A DNA stretch of 64,000 bases from Chryseobacterium sp. OV279 (GCF_900128945.1 NZ_FQUD01000004.1:1-64000), one strand, 5' to 3'. Shown: positions 42,911-52,314, counted from the stretch's first letter. The notes: a model not told the origin generated them from the sequence alone. Numbers and translations: made by a program.

Positions 42911-42977
42911 GTAAAAAGTAAAATGTCGGGTGTAAAAAGTACATTTTACTTTGTACATCATACATGAATACAAAAAT
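42911..42977. repeat. Inverted spacer (murD-ftsW gap)
   Basis: AAAGTAAAATGT (42913-) and ACATTTTACTTT (42941-) are perfect inverses around GTAAAAAGT, giving a 12-bp hairpin between the two genes. No T tract follows. Confidence 0.65.
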
Positions 42978-44216
42978 ATGGACGAACAGAACACAGAAAA
43001 CAGAATTGAATTTCTAAAGGGCGATAAAGTACTTTGGATGGTCATCCTTGTGATCTCCATTTTCTCTATTTTCCCTGTATACTCTGCAAGTTCAAATCTG
43101 GAATATATCGTTAATAACGGGACCACAACAGGTCACGTTATCAAACATATGTTCTTTGTGGTCTTAGGTCTTGTGATCATGAGAGTGGTGGGAATGGTGA
43201 AATACGAGTACATAGGAAAGCTCAGCAGTATTCTGCTAGGTTTAATGATTGTCCTTCTTGTAGTTACCATGTTTACGGGTCAGACCATTGATGGAGCCAG
43301 TGCTTCAAGATGGTTGAAAATCCCCGGAACCCCGATCTCATTCCAGCCTTCGTCATTTGCGTTTTTAATGCTGATCATTTATCTCTGCAGATATCTGACC
43401 AAGAAAATAACCCGGGAAAGACTTCCGATAGAGAACATTATGTACATCTTCGGTCCTATCCTGTTGGTATTTGTACTGGTAGCAAAGGACAACGGTTCTA
43501 CGGCATTGATGATCTTACTGGTTTCCGTGATTGTTCTGATTATAGGACAGCTACACTGGAAATACATTGCCGGGTTCATCTCTTCCTCATTTGTAGCCAT
43601 TGTTCTCTTCCTGATTATCGCATTAAACACCAACCTGATCGGCGGAAACCGTGTGCATACATGGATGAGTCGTATTGAAACATTTACCTCCAGCAAAGCA
43701 AAAACCGCTGATGTAGATGATGAAAGCGTAAAAGCTAAAAACTATCAGGTAATGCAGGCCAAAGCCGCCATCGTGCATGGTGGAATTACCGGAATGGGAC
43801 CTGGAAAAAGTGCATTGAAACAGATGCTTCCACAGTCTGCCTCCGATTTTATATTTGCCGTGATTGTAGAAGAATACGGACTGATTGGTGCCGCTTTTCT
43901 GATATGTCTGTATCTTATTATGATGATCAGAATCGTGATGATCGCCAGCAAAATGCCCGCCTTTTTCGGGTCCCTGCTCGTGCTCAGTCTCGGGGTGATG
44001 ATCTTCATTCAGCTAGCAGTGAATATTGCTGTAGCAGTTAATCTGATCCCGGTAACAGGACAGCCGCTGCCACTGATAAGTTACGGAGGAACCTCTATGC
44101 TGGTCACCTACCTCCAGCTTGGAATTATTTTAAATATAAGCTCAAGAATCCAGATATACGATGAAGAAGGAATGGGCAAAAAACAAAGCGTAGCAGAAAT
44201 TAATGATATAGCATAA
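42978..44216 (+). CDS. ftsW: Peptidoglycan glycosyltransferase FtsW
   Basis: A 412-residue SEDS-family membrane polymerase with about ten helices. The SEDS landmarks are visible: GASRWLKIPG, KDNGSTALM (with the catalytic-type aspartate), and PVTGQPLPLISYGGTS near residue 365. It polymerises lipid II at the septum together with FtsI. The start at ATG 42978 (MDEQNTENR) is used; a TTG in frame at 42951 falls in the hairpin spacer. Confidence 0.96.
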   Translation: MDEQNTENRIEFLKGDKVLWMVILVISIFSIFPVYSASSNLEYIVNNGTTTGHVIKHMFFVVLGLVIMRVVGMVKYEYIGKLSSILLGLMIVLLVVTMFTGQTIDGASASRWLKIPGTPISFQPSSFAFLMLIIYLCRYLTKKITRERLPIENIMYIFGPILLVFVLVAKDNGSTALMILLVSVIVLIIGQLHWKYIAGFISSSFVAIVLFLIIALNTNLIGGNRVHTWMSRIETFTSSKAKTADVDDESVKAKNYQVMQAKAAIVHGGITGMGPGKSALKQMLPQSASDFIFAVIVEEYGLIGAAFLICLYLIMMIRIVMIASKMPAFFGSLLVLSLGVMIFIQLAVNIAVAVNLIPVTGQPLPLISYGGTSMLVTYLQLGIILNISSRIQIYDEEGMGKKQSVAEINDIA

Positions 44217-44219
44217 AGA

Positions 44220-44263
44220 GTCCCAACGGGACGATTTAACAAAAGATAGGACGCAGTCCTATC
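44220..44263. repeat. Paired-hairpin element, copy 2 (ftsW-murG gap)
   Basis: GTCCCAACGGGAC, GATTTAACA, then GATAGGAC-GCA-GTCCTATC. Compared with copy 1 both arms of the second stem changed together (AATAGGAT/ATCCTATT to GATAGGAC/GTCCTATC). Confidence 0.8.
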
Positions 44264-44296
44264 ATAGTATAAGCAGCCCATCAACATAAAAAGAAA

Positions 44297-45400
44297 ATGA
44301 ACAAGAAACTAAAAGTATTACTATCAGGCGGCGGAACAGGAGGACACATCTTCCCGGCTATCGCTATCGCAGACGAAATCAGAAAAAGATTTCCTGATAC
44401 TGAATTTTTGTTCATCGGAGCCAACGGAAAAATGGAAATGGAAAAAGTTCCGCAGGCAGGTTATAAAATTGAAGGAATTGATATTGCCGGAATCGACAGA
44501 GGAAATATGCTGTCGAATTTAGGGTTGCCTTTCAAAATTTTGAAAAGCTTATCCAGATCAAAGAAGATCATTAGAAATTTTGCTCCCGATTTTGCAGTTG
44601 GAACCGGAGGTTTTGCAAGCGGTCCGGCTTTGTATGAAGCCAGTAAATTGGGAATTCCCATCTTTATTCAGGAGCAGAACGCCCATGCAGGCGTAACCAA
44701 TAAAATATTAAGTAAGAAAGCCAAAGCTGTTTTCACGGCTTATCCAAAAGTGGAAGGTTTTCCGGCTGAAAAAATAAAGTTTCTGGGAAATCCTATTCGT
44801 GAGAATATCATCACAGGAATGATGGCAACAGATCTTGCAAAAGAAAAAATGGGACTGAGTAAAGATAAACTTACCATTCTTTCAGTAGGTGGTTCTTTGG
44901 GCTCCAGAACATTAAACAATGCTTGGAGATCTCATTTAAATGAACTTGTCAATAAAGACTATCAGCTCATCTGGCAAACAGGAAAGCTTGATTATAAAGA
45001 TATTTTAGAAGAAACAAAAGATACCGAAAGCAGAAATATCCACATCAATGAATTCATCAAAGACATGGAAACAGCTTATTCTGCAGCAGACATCATTGTT
45101 TCAAGAGCCGGAGCTATTGCCATTTCAGAGTTGGCAGTTGCTAAAAAGCCGGTTCTTCTGGTCCCTTTCCCATTTGCGGCGGAAGACCACCAGACCAAAA
45201 ACGCCATGAATCTGGTTGAAAAAAATGCAGCCAGAATGGTAAAAGACTCTGAAATGCAGGAAAAATTCTGGGATACCCTGGAAGAGATTTGCAGCAGTGA
45301 AAGTTTAAGAAATGAAATGTCTCAGAATCTGGAATATTTTGCCAAGCCCAATGCCGCAAAAGAGATTGTAGATGAGATATTTAGCATGTTAATGAGATAA
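44297..45400 (+). CDS. murG: UDP-N-acetylglucosamine transferase MurG
   Basis: A 367-residue GT-B glycosyltransferase that adds GlcNAc to lipid I, giving lipid II at the inner face of the membrane. The N-terminal SGGGTGGHIFPAIAIA and the C-terminal donor site SRAGAIAISELAVAKKPVLLVPFPFAAEDHQ (broken here by sub-motifs) are diagnostic. Normal length. Confidence 0.97.
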   Translation: MNKKLKVLLSGGGTGGHIFPAIAIADEIRKRFPDTEFLFIGANGKMEMEKVPQAGYKIEGIDIAGIDRGNMLSNLGLPFKILKSLSRSKKIIRNFAPDFAVGTGGFASGPALYEASKLGIPIFIQEQNAHAGVTNKILSKKAKAVFTAYPKVEGFPAEKIKFLGNPIRENIITGMMATDLAKEKMGLSKDKLTILSVGGSLGSRTLNNAWRSHLNELVNKDYQLIWQTGKLDYKDILEETKDTESRNIHINEFIKDMETAYSAADIIVSRAGAIAISELAVAKKPVLLVPFPFAAEDHQTKNAMNLVEKNAARMVKDSEMQEKFWDTLEEICSSESLRNEMSQNLEYFAKPNAAKEIVDEIFSMLMR

Positions 45401-45453
45401 TTTGATAATAGGTTAATTCTTCAATCATTTAATCTTTAAATTTTTTAATAAGT

Positions 45454-46812
45454 ATGAAAATTCTTGAAACATATCAAAATTATTACTTCGTAGGAATCGG
45501 AGGAATTGGAATGAGTGCTTTGGCGCGTTATTTCAATGCTTCGGGCAAAAAAGTGCTGGGCTATGACAAGACCAATACCAAACTTACGACCCAACTGATG
45601 AAAGAAGGAATTGATATTGTTTTCGAAGATCATATTGACGAAAAAGTAACCGGACTTCAAAAAGAAAATACGCTGGTTATCTATACTCCTGCCATCAAAA
45701 CATTGGGGATCTTAGATTATTTCAACCAGAATCAGTTTGAAGTTTTAAAACGTGCCAAAGTTTTAGGGTTGATCACAGAAAATACGGACTGTATCGCTGT
45801 AGCCGGAACTCACGGAAAAACAACAACTTCCACATTGGTTTCACACCTGTGCAAAGAAGCTGACCTGCCGTTTTCATGCTTTTTAGGCGGTATTTCTGAA
45901 AATTTCAAATCAAACTTCCTGTATAACGGCACACAATATTCGGTTGTAGAAGCAGATGAATATGACAGAAGCTTCCTGACCCTTTCTCCTGACTGGGCCG
46001 TGGTAACTTCCACTGATGCTGACCACCTGGATATTTACGGCGACAAAAGCCATATTGAAGAAGGTTTCAAACAGTTTGCAGCACTCGTTCCGAATGACAG
46101 ACAGTTATTTGTAAGAAAAGGACTGGACATCGGCCGGGACCATCAGACTTACGCCGTCAATGAAAAAGCAGATTACTATTCAGACAACCTGCGCATGGAT
46201 CATGATAAGATCTATTTTGATTTCCATACTCCGTCTGAAACGGTAAAAGATTTTGTTTGGGAAATCCCGGGCATCCATAATGTGGAGAATGCGACAGCAG
46301 CACTGGCTATCCTTCACAATTTAGGCGTAGATTTTGAAACGCTGAAAAAGGCTATTGCCAATTTTAAAGGAATTAAAAGAAGATATACCAAGCATATTTA
46401 TCCAAACGGTAAAATTTATATCGATGATTATGCCCACCATCCGACAGAGATCAATGCGGTAGTGAGCTCAATCAGAACATTTTATCCGGAGAAAAAACTG
46501 TTGGTGGTTTTCCAGCCGCATCTTTTCAGCAGAACGAGAGATTTCGCTGACGGATTTGCAGAAAGTTTAAGCAAAGCAGATGAACTGATCCTTCTTGATA
46601 TTTACCCGGCAAGAGAACTTCAGGAAAATTTCGAAGGAATTACATCCGGCTGGTTATTGGAAAAAGTGAATTTAGATAAAAAAGAAAGATCGGATTTGTC
46701 CGATGCTTTTGATAAAATAAAAGAAAAAGATTTTGACATCCTTCTCACGGTAGGCGCAGGAAACATTGATACCCTGTATGATCCTATCGCAGAATGGATT
46801 GCAAAAAAATAA
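45454..46812 (+). CDS. murC: UDP-N-acetylmuramate--L-alanine ligase MurC
   Basis: A 452-residue Mur ligase adding L-alanine, the first peptide residue. The N-terminal VGIGGIGMSALARYF, the ATP motif VAGTHGKTTTSTLV, VEADEYDRSFL, and the C-terminal DDYAHHPTEI are typical of MurC. The upstream gap is AT-rich without a clear element; the downstream gap has short GATATCTGACATCTGG-type repeats. Confidence 0.97.
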   Translation: MKILETYQNYYFVGIGGIGMSALARYFNASGKKVLGYDKTNTKLTTQLMKEGIDIVFEDHIDEKVTGLQKENTLVIYTPAIKTLGILDYFNQNQFEVLKRAKVLGLITENTDCIAVAGTHGKTTTSTLVSHLCKEADLPFSCFLGGISENFKSNFLYNGTQYSVVEADEYDRSFLTLSPDWAVVTSTDADHLDIYGDKSHIEEGFKQFAALVPNDRQLFVRKGLDIGRDHQTYAVNEKADYYSDNLRMDHDKIYFDFHTPSETVKDFVWEIPGIHNVENATAALAILHNLGVDFETLKKAIANFKGIKRRYTKHIYPNGKIYIDDYAHHPTEINAVVSSIRTFYPEKKLLVVFQPHLFSRTRDFADGFAESLSKADELILLDIYPARELQENFEGITSGWLLEKVNLDKKERSDLSDAFDKIKEKDFDILLTVGAGNIDTLYDPIAEWIAKK

Positions 46813-46847
46813 CAGTGAAAAATTAATAATGAACAATGAATCAGTTT

Positions 46848-46877
46848 CTGATATCTGACATCTGGAATCTGACATCT
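46848..46877. repeat. Direct-repeat spacer (murC-ftsQ gap)
   Basis: ATCTGACATC occurs twice (ATATCTGACATCTGGAATCTGACATC) in a gap that also holds ATTAATAATGAACAATGAATC, wording I associate with short intergenic repeats in flavobacteria. Confidence 0.45.
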
Positions 46878-46884
46878 TAGAATT

Positions 46885-47847
46885 ATGAAAAATAAATACA
46901 GAATATTAAAAATTGCTGTCACAGTGATCATCCTTGGATTACTGCTGAGTTTCTCATTGAATAGATTCAGCGGCCAGAAGATCACGGACAATAAGATTTC
47001 TGTAAAAATGAATGAAAAAACTCCGGTATACTTCATTGATGAAAAAGATATCCGGGAAATTGTAAAAAAAGAAAACCCTTCCGGAAAAGTAGGAGACCTG
47101 AATATTCCGGTATTGGAAAAGAAGATCAATTCACTTCCGGCCGTAGACAGTGCCAATGTCTATTTGAATTTAAACGGGAAGCTTTACTTGGATATTAAGC
47201 AGAGAGTTCCTGTGTTCAGACTGAATAAAGACGGAAGAGACTTCTATGTAGATGAAAAAGGAGTTGAATTCCCAATTTCCAAAACCTACTCGCATCCTTG
47301 TATGCTGGTAACAGGAAATATCAATCCGGATGAGTATGAAAAACTGGCAGAATTAGTGGAAAAGATTGATAAAGATGATTTCAGTAAAAAATTCTTTATC
47401 GGAATTTCAAAAAGCAAAGGCGACTATAATCTTCTCACCAGTGACGGAAATTATAAAGTAGAAATAGGAGATCTTGATAATATTGAATTTAAAGTTAAAG
47501 GGTTAAAAACTTTCGTGGAAAAATACCTGGTATTTCAGGATCCCCAAAAGTACAGCATGGTTTCTGTGAAATACCAAAACCAGATTGTAACCACTTTAAA
47601 TCCCTATTTCAAAGAAAACGACAGTATTCTGAAAGCAGGAAATCTGGAACTGGCCAAAGCCCCGGCACTGGCTGCAGCTAAAAAACCGGACGTAATGCCT
47701 AAAACTGAAACGAAGAAAGCAAAAACACCTGCAGCTAAGCCTAAGGAAAAAGCAAAGCCAAAAACGACCGCCAAACCAAAGGAAACTAAAAAAACAGAGA
47801 AAAAGCCCACGGCAGCAAAGCCCAAAGCAAAGGTAAAAATAGAATAA
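46885..47847 (+). CDS. ftsQ: FtsQ-like cell division protein with Lys/Ala/Pro-rich tail
   Basis: A 320-residue bitopic membrane protein. One helix at about 8-25 is followed by a POTRA-like region (VYFIDEKDIREIVKKENPSGKVGDL...) and a beta domain with VPVFRLNKDGRDFYVDEKGVEFP, characteristic of FtsQ/DivIB. Residues about 254-320 form a repetitive tail of K, A, P, T (KAKTPAAKPKEKAKPKT...), similar to histone-H1-like tails and not part of standard FtsQ. The tail would be periplasmic and could contact peptidoglycan. Confidence 0.88.
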   Translation: MKNKYRILKIAVTVIILGLLLSFSLNRFSGQKITDNKISVKMNEKTPVYFIDEKDIREIVKKENPSGKVGDLNIPVLEKKINSLPAVDSANVYLNLNGKLYLDIKQRVPVFRLNKDGRDFYVDEKGVEFPISKTYSHPCMLVTGNINPDEYEKLAELVEKIDKDDFSKKFFIGISKSKGDYNLLTSDGNYKVEIGDLDNIEFKVKGLKTFVEKYLVFQDPQKYSMVSVKYQNQIVTTLNPYFKENDSILKAGNLELAKAPALAAAKKPDVMPKTETKKAKTPAAKPKEKAKPKTTAKPKETKKTEKKPTAAKPKAKVKIE

Positions 47848-47850
47848 AGA

Positions 47851-47919
47851 GTCCCAAAGGGACGATTTAACATAGAATTGGATAAAATCCAATTGATTAA
47901 AAAAACGGGACACGTCCCA
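47851..47919. repeat. Paired-hairpin element, copy 3 (ftsQ-ftsA gap)
   Basis: GTCCCAAAGGGAC, GATTTAACA, then AATTGGAT-AAA-ATCCAATT, a third version of the covarying stem. A further short palindrome GGGACACGTCCC follows at 47908-47919. Confidence 0.8.
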
Positions 47920-47956
47920 GACATGAAAAAGCAGAAAAAAATCAAATCGACATAAA

Positions 47957-49339
47957 ATGGAAAATCAAGAGTATTCAGTAGGTCTGGACATCGGGACAAC
48001 GAAGATTGTCGCGATTGTCGGACGGAGGAATGCACACGGGAAGATAGAAGTTCTCGGCGTTGGGAAGGCCAAAAGTCTTGGAGTTCATAAAGGTATTGTG
48101 AATAATATCTCACAAACCATTAATTCAATCAAGGCGGCCGTTTCTGAAGCACAATCCAGCGCAGGAGTTCCTATCCGTAAGGTCACAGTAGGTATTGCAG
48201 GAAAACATATCCGTTCTCTTCAGCATTCCGACTATATCATGCGTGAGCATCCGGACAAATTTATTACAGACGATGACATCGAAGCCCTGAAAGATCAGGT
48301 AAAAAAGCTGGTGATGCTTCCCGGAGAAGAAATCATCCATGTTCTTCCCCAGGAATATAAAGTGGATTCCGAAGGTGAAATTCAGGAGCCTGTAGGAATG
48401 CATGGAAAGCGTTTAGAAGCCAACTTCCATGTGGTAGTAGGACAGATGGGCAGCATCAGAAACATCGCAAGATGTGTAAGAGAAGCAGGCCTTGAAATGG
48501 AAGCCCTTACCCTGGAACCTCTGGCATCTTCAGAAGCTGTACTAACGAAAGAAGAAAAAGAAGCCGGCGTTGCTATCGTAGATATAGGCGGCGGTACTAC
48601 AGATATTGCGATCTTCAAAGATAATATCATCCGTCATACCTGCGTCATTCCTTACGGAGGCGGTATCATTACGGAAGATATCAAAGAAGGATGCTCCATT
48701 ATCGAGAAACATGCAGAACAATTGAAAGTAAAATTCGGTTCTGCAGTTCCGGAACTGGAAAAAGACAGCACATTTGTAACCATTCCCGGACTTCACGGAA
48801 GACCGGATAAAGAGATTTCCCTTAAAACGCTGGCGCAGATCATCAACGCGAGAGTAGAAGAAATCCTTGAAATGGTAAATACAGAATTAAAAGCTTACGG
48901 AGCATTCGAGCAAAAGAAAAAACTGATCGCAGGCATTGTCCTTACGGGAGGTGGATCCAACTTGAAGCACCTTCGCCAGCTTGCCAATTATACAACAGGT
49001 TTTGACAGCAGAATCGGATTTGCTAATGAATATATCGCAAACGACAAGAATCAGTACCTGAAAGGCCCGGAATTTGCTACTTCAATCGGCTTGCTGATGG
49101 AGAGTTTGAAGATTCGCGACAAAAAGCAGGGCGCTGAAACAGAAGAACTCGTGGAAGAGGAAATGGCCAATGCAGAAGCTGCTGTGGCACAGTCAGAAAC
49201 AGTTCAGGCGGTTCAGCCTGCAGCGATGGTTCAGGAACAACCCGTTGTTAATGAGCAGCAGGAAAACAGAAGAGCGAAACTGACCTTCGGGCAGTCGCTT
49301 ATGGAAAAAGTAAAAAAATTCTTTGAAGAAGTAGAGTAA
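47957..49339 (+). CDS. ftsA: Cell division protein FtsA
   Basis: A 460-residue actin-like ATPase that tethers FtsZ to the membrane. The N-terminal phosphate loop VGLDIGTTKIVAIVGR, the insert domain 1C, DIGGGTTDIAIF and LTGGGSNLKHL are all present. The C-terminus ends in an amphipathic helix (FGQSLMEKVKKFFEEVE) that would bind the membrane, after a variable Ala/Glu/Gln-rich linker (about 385-440). Confidence 0.97.
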   Translation: MENQEYSVGLDIGTTKIVAIVGRRNAHGKIEVLGVGKAKSLGVHKGIVNNISQTINSIKAAVSEAQSSAGVPIRKVTVGIAGKHIRSLQHSDYIMREHPDKFITDDDIEALKDQVKKLVMLPGEEIIHVLPQEYKVDSEGEIQEPVGMHGKRLEANFHVVVGQMGSIRNIARCVREAGLEMEALTLEPLASSEAVLTKEEKEAGVAIVDIGGGTTDIAIFKDNIIRHTCVIPYGGGIITEDIKEGCSIIEKHAEQLKVKFGSAVPELEKDSTFVTIPGLHGRPDKEISLKTLAQIINARVEEILEMVNTELKAYGAFEQKKKLIAGIVLTGGGSNLKHLRQLANYTTGFDSRIGFANEYIANDKNQYLKGPEFATSIGLLMESLKIRDKKQGAETEELVEEEMANAEAAVAQSETVQAVQPAAMVQEQPVVNEQQENRRAKLTFGQSLMEKVKKFFEEVE

Positions 49340-49450
49340 TATAAATGATAGAAGATCATTGATAATTGATAAATAAAAAGCTTTTTGCCCAACGCCATTT
49401 ATCACTCATCAGTTATCATTCATCACTCATCAATTATAAAAAGCATAGTT
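49340..49450. repeat. Repetitive spacer between ftsA and ftsZ
   Basis: GATCATTGATAATTGAT on the left is largely inverse to ATCACTCATCAGTTATCATTCATCACTCATC on the right, in which CATCACTCATCA-like words repeat. The gap can fold on itself. No gene. Confidence 0.5.
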
Positions 49451-51373
49451 ATGGAAAATATAGGTACACAAGGATTTTCATTTGATTTGCCAAAAGGAAA
49501 TTCATCCATCATAAAAGTAATCGGTGTAGGAGGCGGTGGAAACAACGCGCTGAAACACATGTACGAGAAAGGGATTTACGGAGTAGACTTCGTAGTCTGT
49601 AATACGGATGCCCAAACGTTAGATAATAACCCCGTTGCCAATAAAGTACAGCTTGGTACCACCATCACAGAAGGTCTTGGTGCCGGTGCTGATCCTGAAG
49701 TGGGGGAAAAATCTGCTATTGAAAGCATCGAAGAGATCAAAGCATCTATGGGCCAGAATACCAAAATGGTGTTCATTACTGCCGGAATGGGCGGTGGTAC
49801 AGGTACCGGAGCTGCTCCTGTGATTGCTAAGGTAGCCAAAGACATGGGAATTCTTACCGTGGGTATCGTTACCGTTCCTTTCAGTTTTGAAGGGAAAAGA
49901 AGACTTGAACAGGCCGAAATTGGTCTTGAAAAGCTAAGAAATAATGTTGATTCACTTATTGTGATCAATAATGATAAATTAAGACAGCAGTTCGGAAACC
50001 TTGGATTCAAACAGGGATTCTCAAAGGCCGATGAAGTTTTAACCAATGCCGCGAAAGGAATGGCAGAAGTTATTACCGGTTACTTCGATGTAAACATTGA
50101 CTTTAGAGATGCTAAATCTGTACTTCAGAACTCTGGTACGGCTCTGATGTCTACCGGAATTGCTTCAGGAGAAAACAAAGCAGAAGAAGCCGTTAAAAAA
50201 GCATTAGATTCTCCGTTGTTGAACGACAACAAGATTACCGGTGCTAAAAACGTCCTTCTATTGATCAGAAGTGGTGCGGAAGAAGTAACCATGGATGAGA
50301 TCGGAGTAATCATGGACCACATTCAGAAAGAAGCAGGAAACACCGCTGATATTATTTTCGGGGTGGGTGCTGATGAAGAACTGGGAGATTCTGTAAGCGT
50401 TCTTGTTATCGCTACAGGTTTTTCAAATGACAGCAAAAGATTCGCGGGTCCTACAGAGAAGATCAGAATCAGTCTTAATGACAGTCTTGAAACACCAAAA
50501 TCCTCTCCTTTCAAAACAAGAGAAGAAAGAGAAACAACGTCTGAGACAACGCGTGATTTCGGTGGAAAACACACGTTCAGACTGGATGACGAGGACAATG
50601 ATGCCCCACAGTTCGGGATGACCTCTTCTGAAAAAAAAATGATCGTTGAGCAAGAAGACATTAAAACAGAAATAAAATTCTTTGATAAAGAGGAAGATAC
50701 GCAGAACAGCGCTTCCCGTGACTGGAGAAATGAGGAAGAAGCAGAAGAAGAGTCTTACAGCTTATTCTCTTATGATGAAGAAGGAGAAGATCCAAATGAT
50801 CTGGAAATTGAGTCTTTTAAATTTGATTTTGATGCCAGAAAAGATGAAACTCCGTCTACACCAGCTACGAGTGTTTTTTCAGATGAAAAACCTGTTGAAT
50901 TCAGTTTCTTTGTAAACAATCAGCCTTCATCCAATGAGCCTAAGACTGACTACGGTCAGCCAAAAGCAGAGTTTACAGCACCTGCAAGTGCAGTAACTGA
51001 AATTCCGGTTCAGGCGGTTGAAGCGATCTTCCAGACAAGATATGAAGAGCCGAAAGCAGAAACAAAACCGGCTTTTGAAGAAAAAATAGAAATTGAAACT
51101 CCAAAACCTGCGGAATCAGAATTTACGTTCGTGAATAAAGCGGTTGACCAGGACAGAATTGTGGAGAGAAGAAATAAGTTAAAAGAATTCAATTCACGCT
51201 ATCAAAGTTTTGACAGCACAAGCGAATTCGAATCTGTACCGGCTTTCAAAAGAAAGAACATCGCTATAGACGGAACCAATGCTTCAGACCAGAACATCAA
51301 CACGTATCTGTCTGACAACAATGGATCTATGCAGGTGAGAGAGAACAGATTTTTAAATAAAGACGTTGACTAA
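49451..51373 (+). CDS. ftsZ: Cell division protein FtsZ with long C-terminal linker
   Basis: A 640-residue tubulin-like GTPase forming the Z ring. The GTP motif GGGTGTGAAP near residue 115 and the N-terminal IKVIGVGGGGNNALKHM are intact. Residues 330-590 are a long acidic, disordered linker. The FtsA-binding conserved peptide appears as VPAFKRKN at about 596-603 and is followed by a further 38 residues, whereas in most bacteria it ends the protein. The start at 49451 (MENIGTQGFS) lies after the spacer. Confidence 0.97.
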   Translation: MENIGTQGFSFDLPKGNSSIIKVIGVGGGGNNALKHMYEKGIYGVDFVVCNTDAQTLDNNPVANKVQLGTTITEGLGAGADPEVGEKSAIESIEEIKASMGQNTKMVFITAGMGGGTGTGAAPVIAKVAKDMGILTVGIVTVPFSFEGKRRLEQAEIGLEKLRNNVDSLIVINNDKLRQQFGNLGFKQGFSKADEVLTNAAKGMAEVITGYFDVNIDFRDAKSVLQNSGTALMSTGIASGENKAEEAVKKALDSPLLNDNKITGAKNVLLLIRSGAEEVTMDEIGVIMDHIQKEAGNTADIIFGVGADEELGDSVSVLVIATGFSNDSKRFAGPTEKIRISLNDSLETPKSSPFKTREERETTSETTRDFGGKHTFRLDDEDNDAPQFGMTSSEKKMIVEQEDIKTEIKFFDKEEDTQNSASRDWRNEEEAEEESYSLFSYDEEGEDPNDLEIESFKFDFDARKDETPSTPATSVFSDEKPVEFSFFVNNQPSSNEPKTDYGQPKAEFTAPASAVTEIPVQAVEAIFQTRYEEPKAETKPAFEEKIEIETPKPAESEFTFVNKAVDQDRIVERRNKLKEFNSRYQSFDSTSEFESVPAFKRKNIAIDGTNASDQNINTYLSDNNGSMQVRENRFLNKDVD

Positions 51374-51464
51374 ATAATGTAACAATGTATCAATTTAACA
51401 GTGTAACAATTGCTTGTTCAAAATTGGTACATTGATACACTTTTACATTGATAAATTAAATACC
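51374..51464. repeat. Inverted-repeat spacer before the YqeY gene
   Basis: AATGTATCAATTT...GTAACAATT on the left is matched by AATTGGTACATTGATACACTTTTACATT on the right, so the gap can fold into a long imperfect hairpin. Confidence 0.5.
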
Positions 51465-51911
51465 ATGAGTTTAGAAAATATCATAAGCGAAGCTATTAAA
51501 ACAGCTATGAGAGCGAAAGACAGAGTAGCTCTGGACTCTTTGAGAGCTGTAAAAGCTCAAATTTTAAATTTACACACTGAAGCGAGAGGAGTTGAAGTTT
51601 CTCCGGAGCAGGAAATTGCGATCCTTCAGAGAATGATCAAGCAGCGTAAAGATTCGTTCGAGCAGTTTTCTGCACAGGGAAGAAATGACCTTGCGGAAGT
51701 GGAAGAAGCCCAGATGAAAGTGATTGAGCAGTTTTTGCCTAAGCAGCTGAGTCCGGAAGAATTGGAAGCAGAGATCAAAAAAATTATCTCAGAAACCGGC
51801 GCTGAGTCTGCCAAAGACTTAGGAAAGGTAATGGGAGCTGCTTCAAAAGCGTTAGCAGGAAAGTCAGACGGAAAAAGTATTTCCGAAATGGCGAAGAAGC
51901 TGCTTTCGTAA
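51465..51911 (+). CDS. GatB/YqeY domain protein
   Basis: A 148-residue helical protein. It matches the stand-alone YqeY family (SLENIISEAIKTAMRAKDRVALDSLRAVKAQIL, then EAQMKVIEQFLPKQLSPEEL and DLGKVMGAASKALAGKSDG), which shares the tail domain of the GatB amidotransferase subunit and is thought to bind tRNA. The start at 51465 (MSLENI) is preferred over the earlier in-frame TTG. Last gene of the cluster direction. Confidence 0.9.
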   Translation: MSLENIISEAIKTAMRAKDRVALDSLRAVKAQILNLHTEARGVEVSPEQEIAILQRMIKQRKDSFEQFSAQGRNDLAEVEEAQMKVIEQFLPKQLSPEELEAEIKKIISETGAESAKDLGKVMGAASKALAGKSDGKSISEMAKKLLS

Positions 51912-52007
51912 AACCGGGATACGTGGTGCGAGATTCGGGATTTACCGAAATACAAGCACGAGCCCAAAAAACAGGATATCCAACCTTTGCATATCGATTT
52001 GATTAAA

Positions 52008-52044
52008 GAATCCCGGAACGCTAGCGTTCCGGGATTCATTTTTT
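52008..52044 (+). terminator. Palindromic terminator of the division cluster
   Basis: A perfect 30-base palindrome (arms GAATCCCGGAACGCT and its inverse) at 52008-52037, followed by ATTTTTTT. This is the strongest hairpin in the region and probably ends the long cluster transcript. Confidence 0.88.
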
Positions 52045-52314
52045 TGGATATTCATAATTATTAATTCAGTTGATCATGTTTAAAAAAACTGAATCGGTGT
52101 TACTTAACGGCTGATTCATGCCGAATTGAATAATTTGAATGCTCGAGGGAAAGCAGTAAATGTTTTTTTCATGGTCGTTTGTTTTTCAGAATCATTTCAA
52201 ATTTAGTAAATATTTCTTATTATTCATAATTTTATTTCACATTTTTTTGAATATTATTGATATATTAATATTATATTAATTTTATCTGACTAAACGATTG
52301 ATAGTTTTTATATA

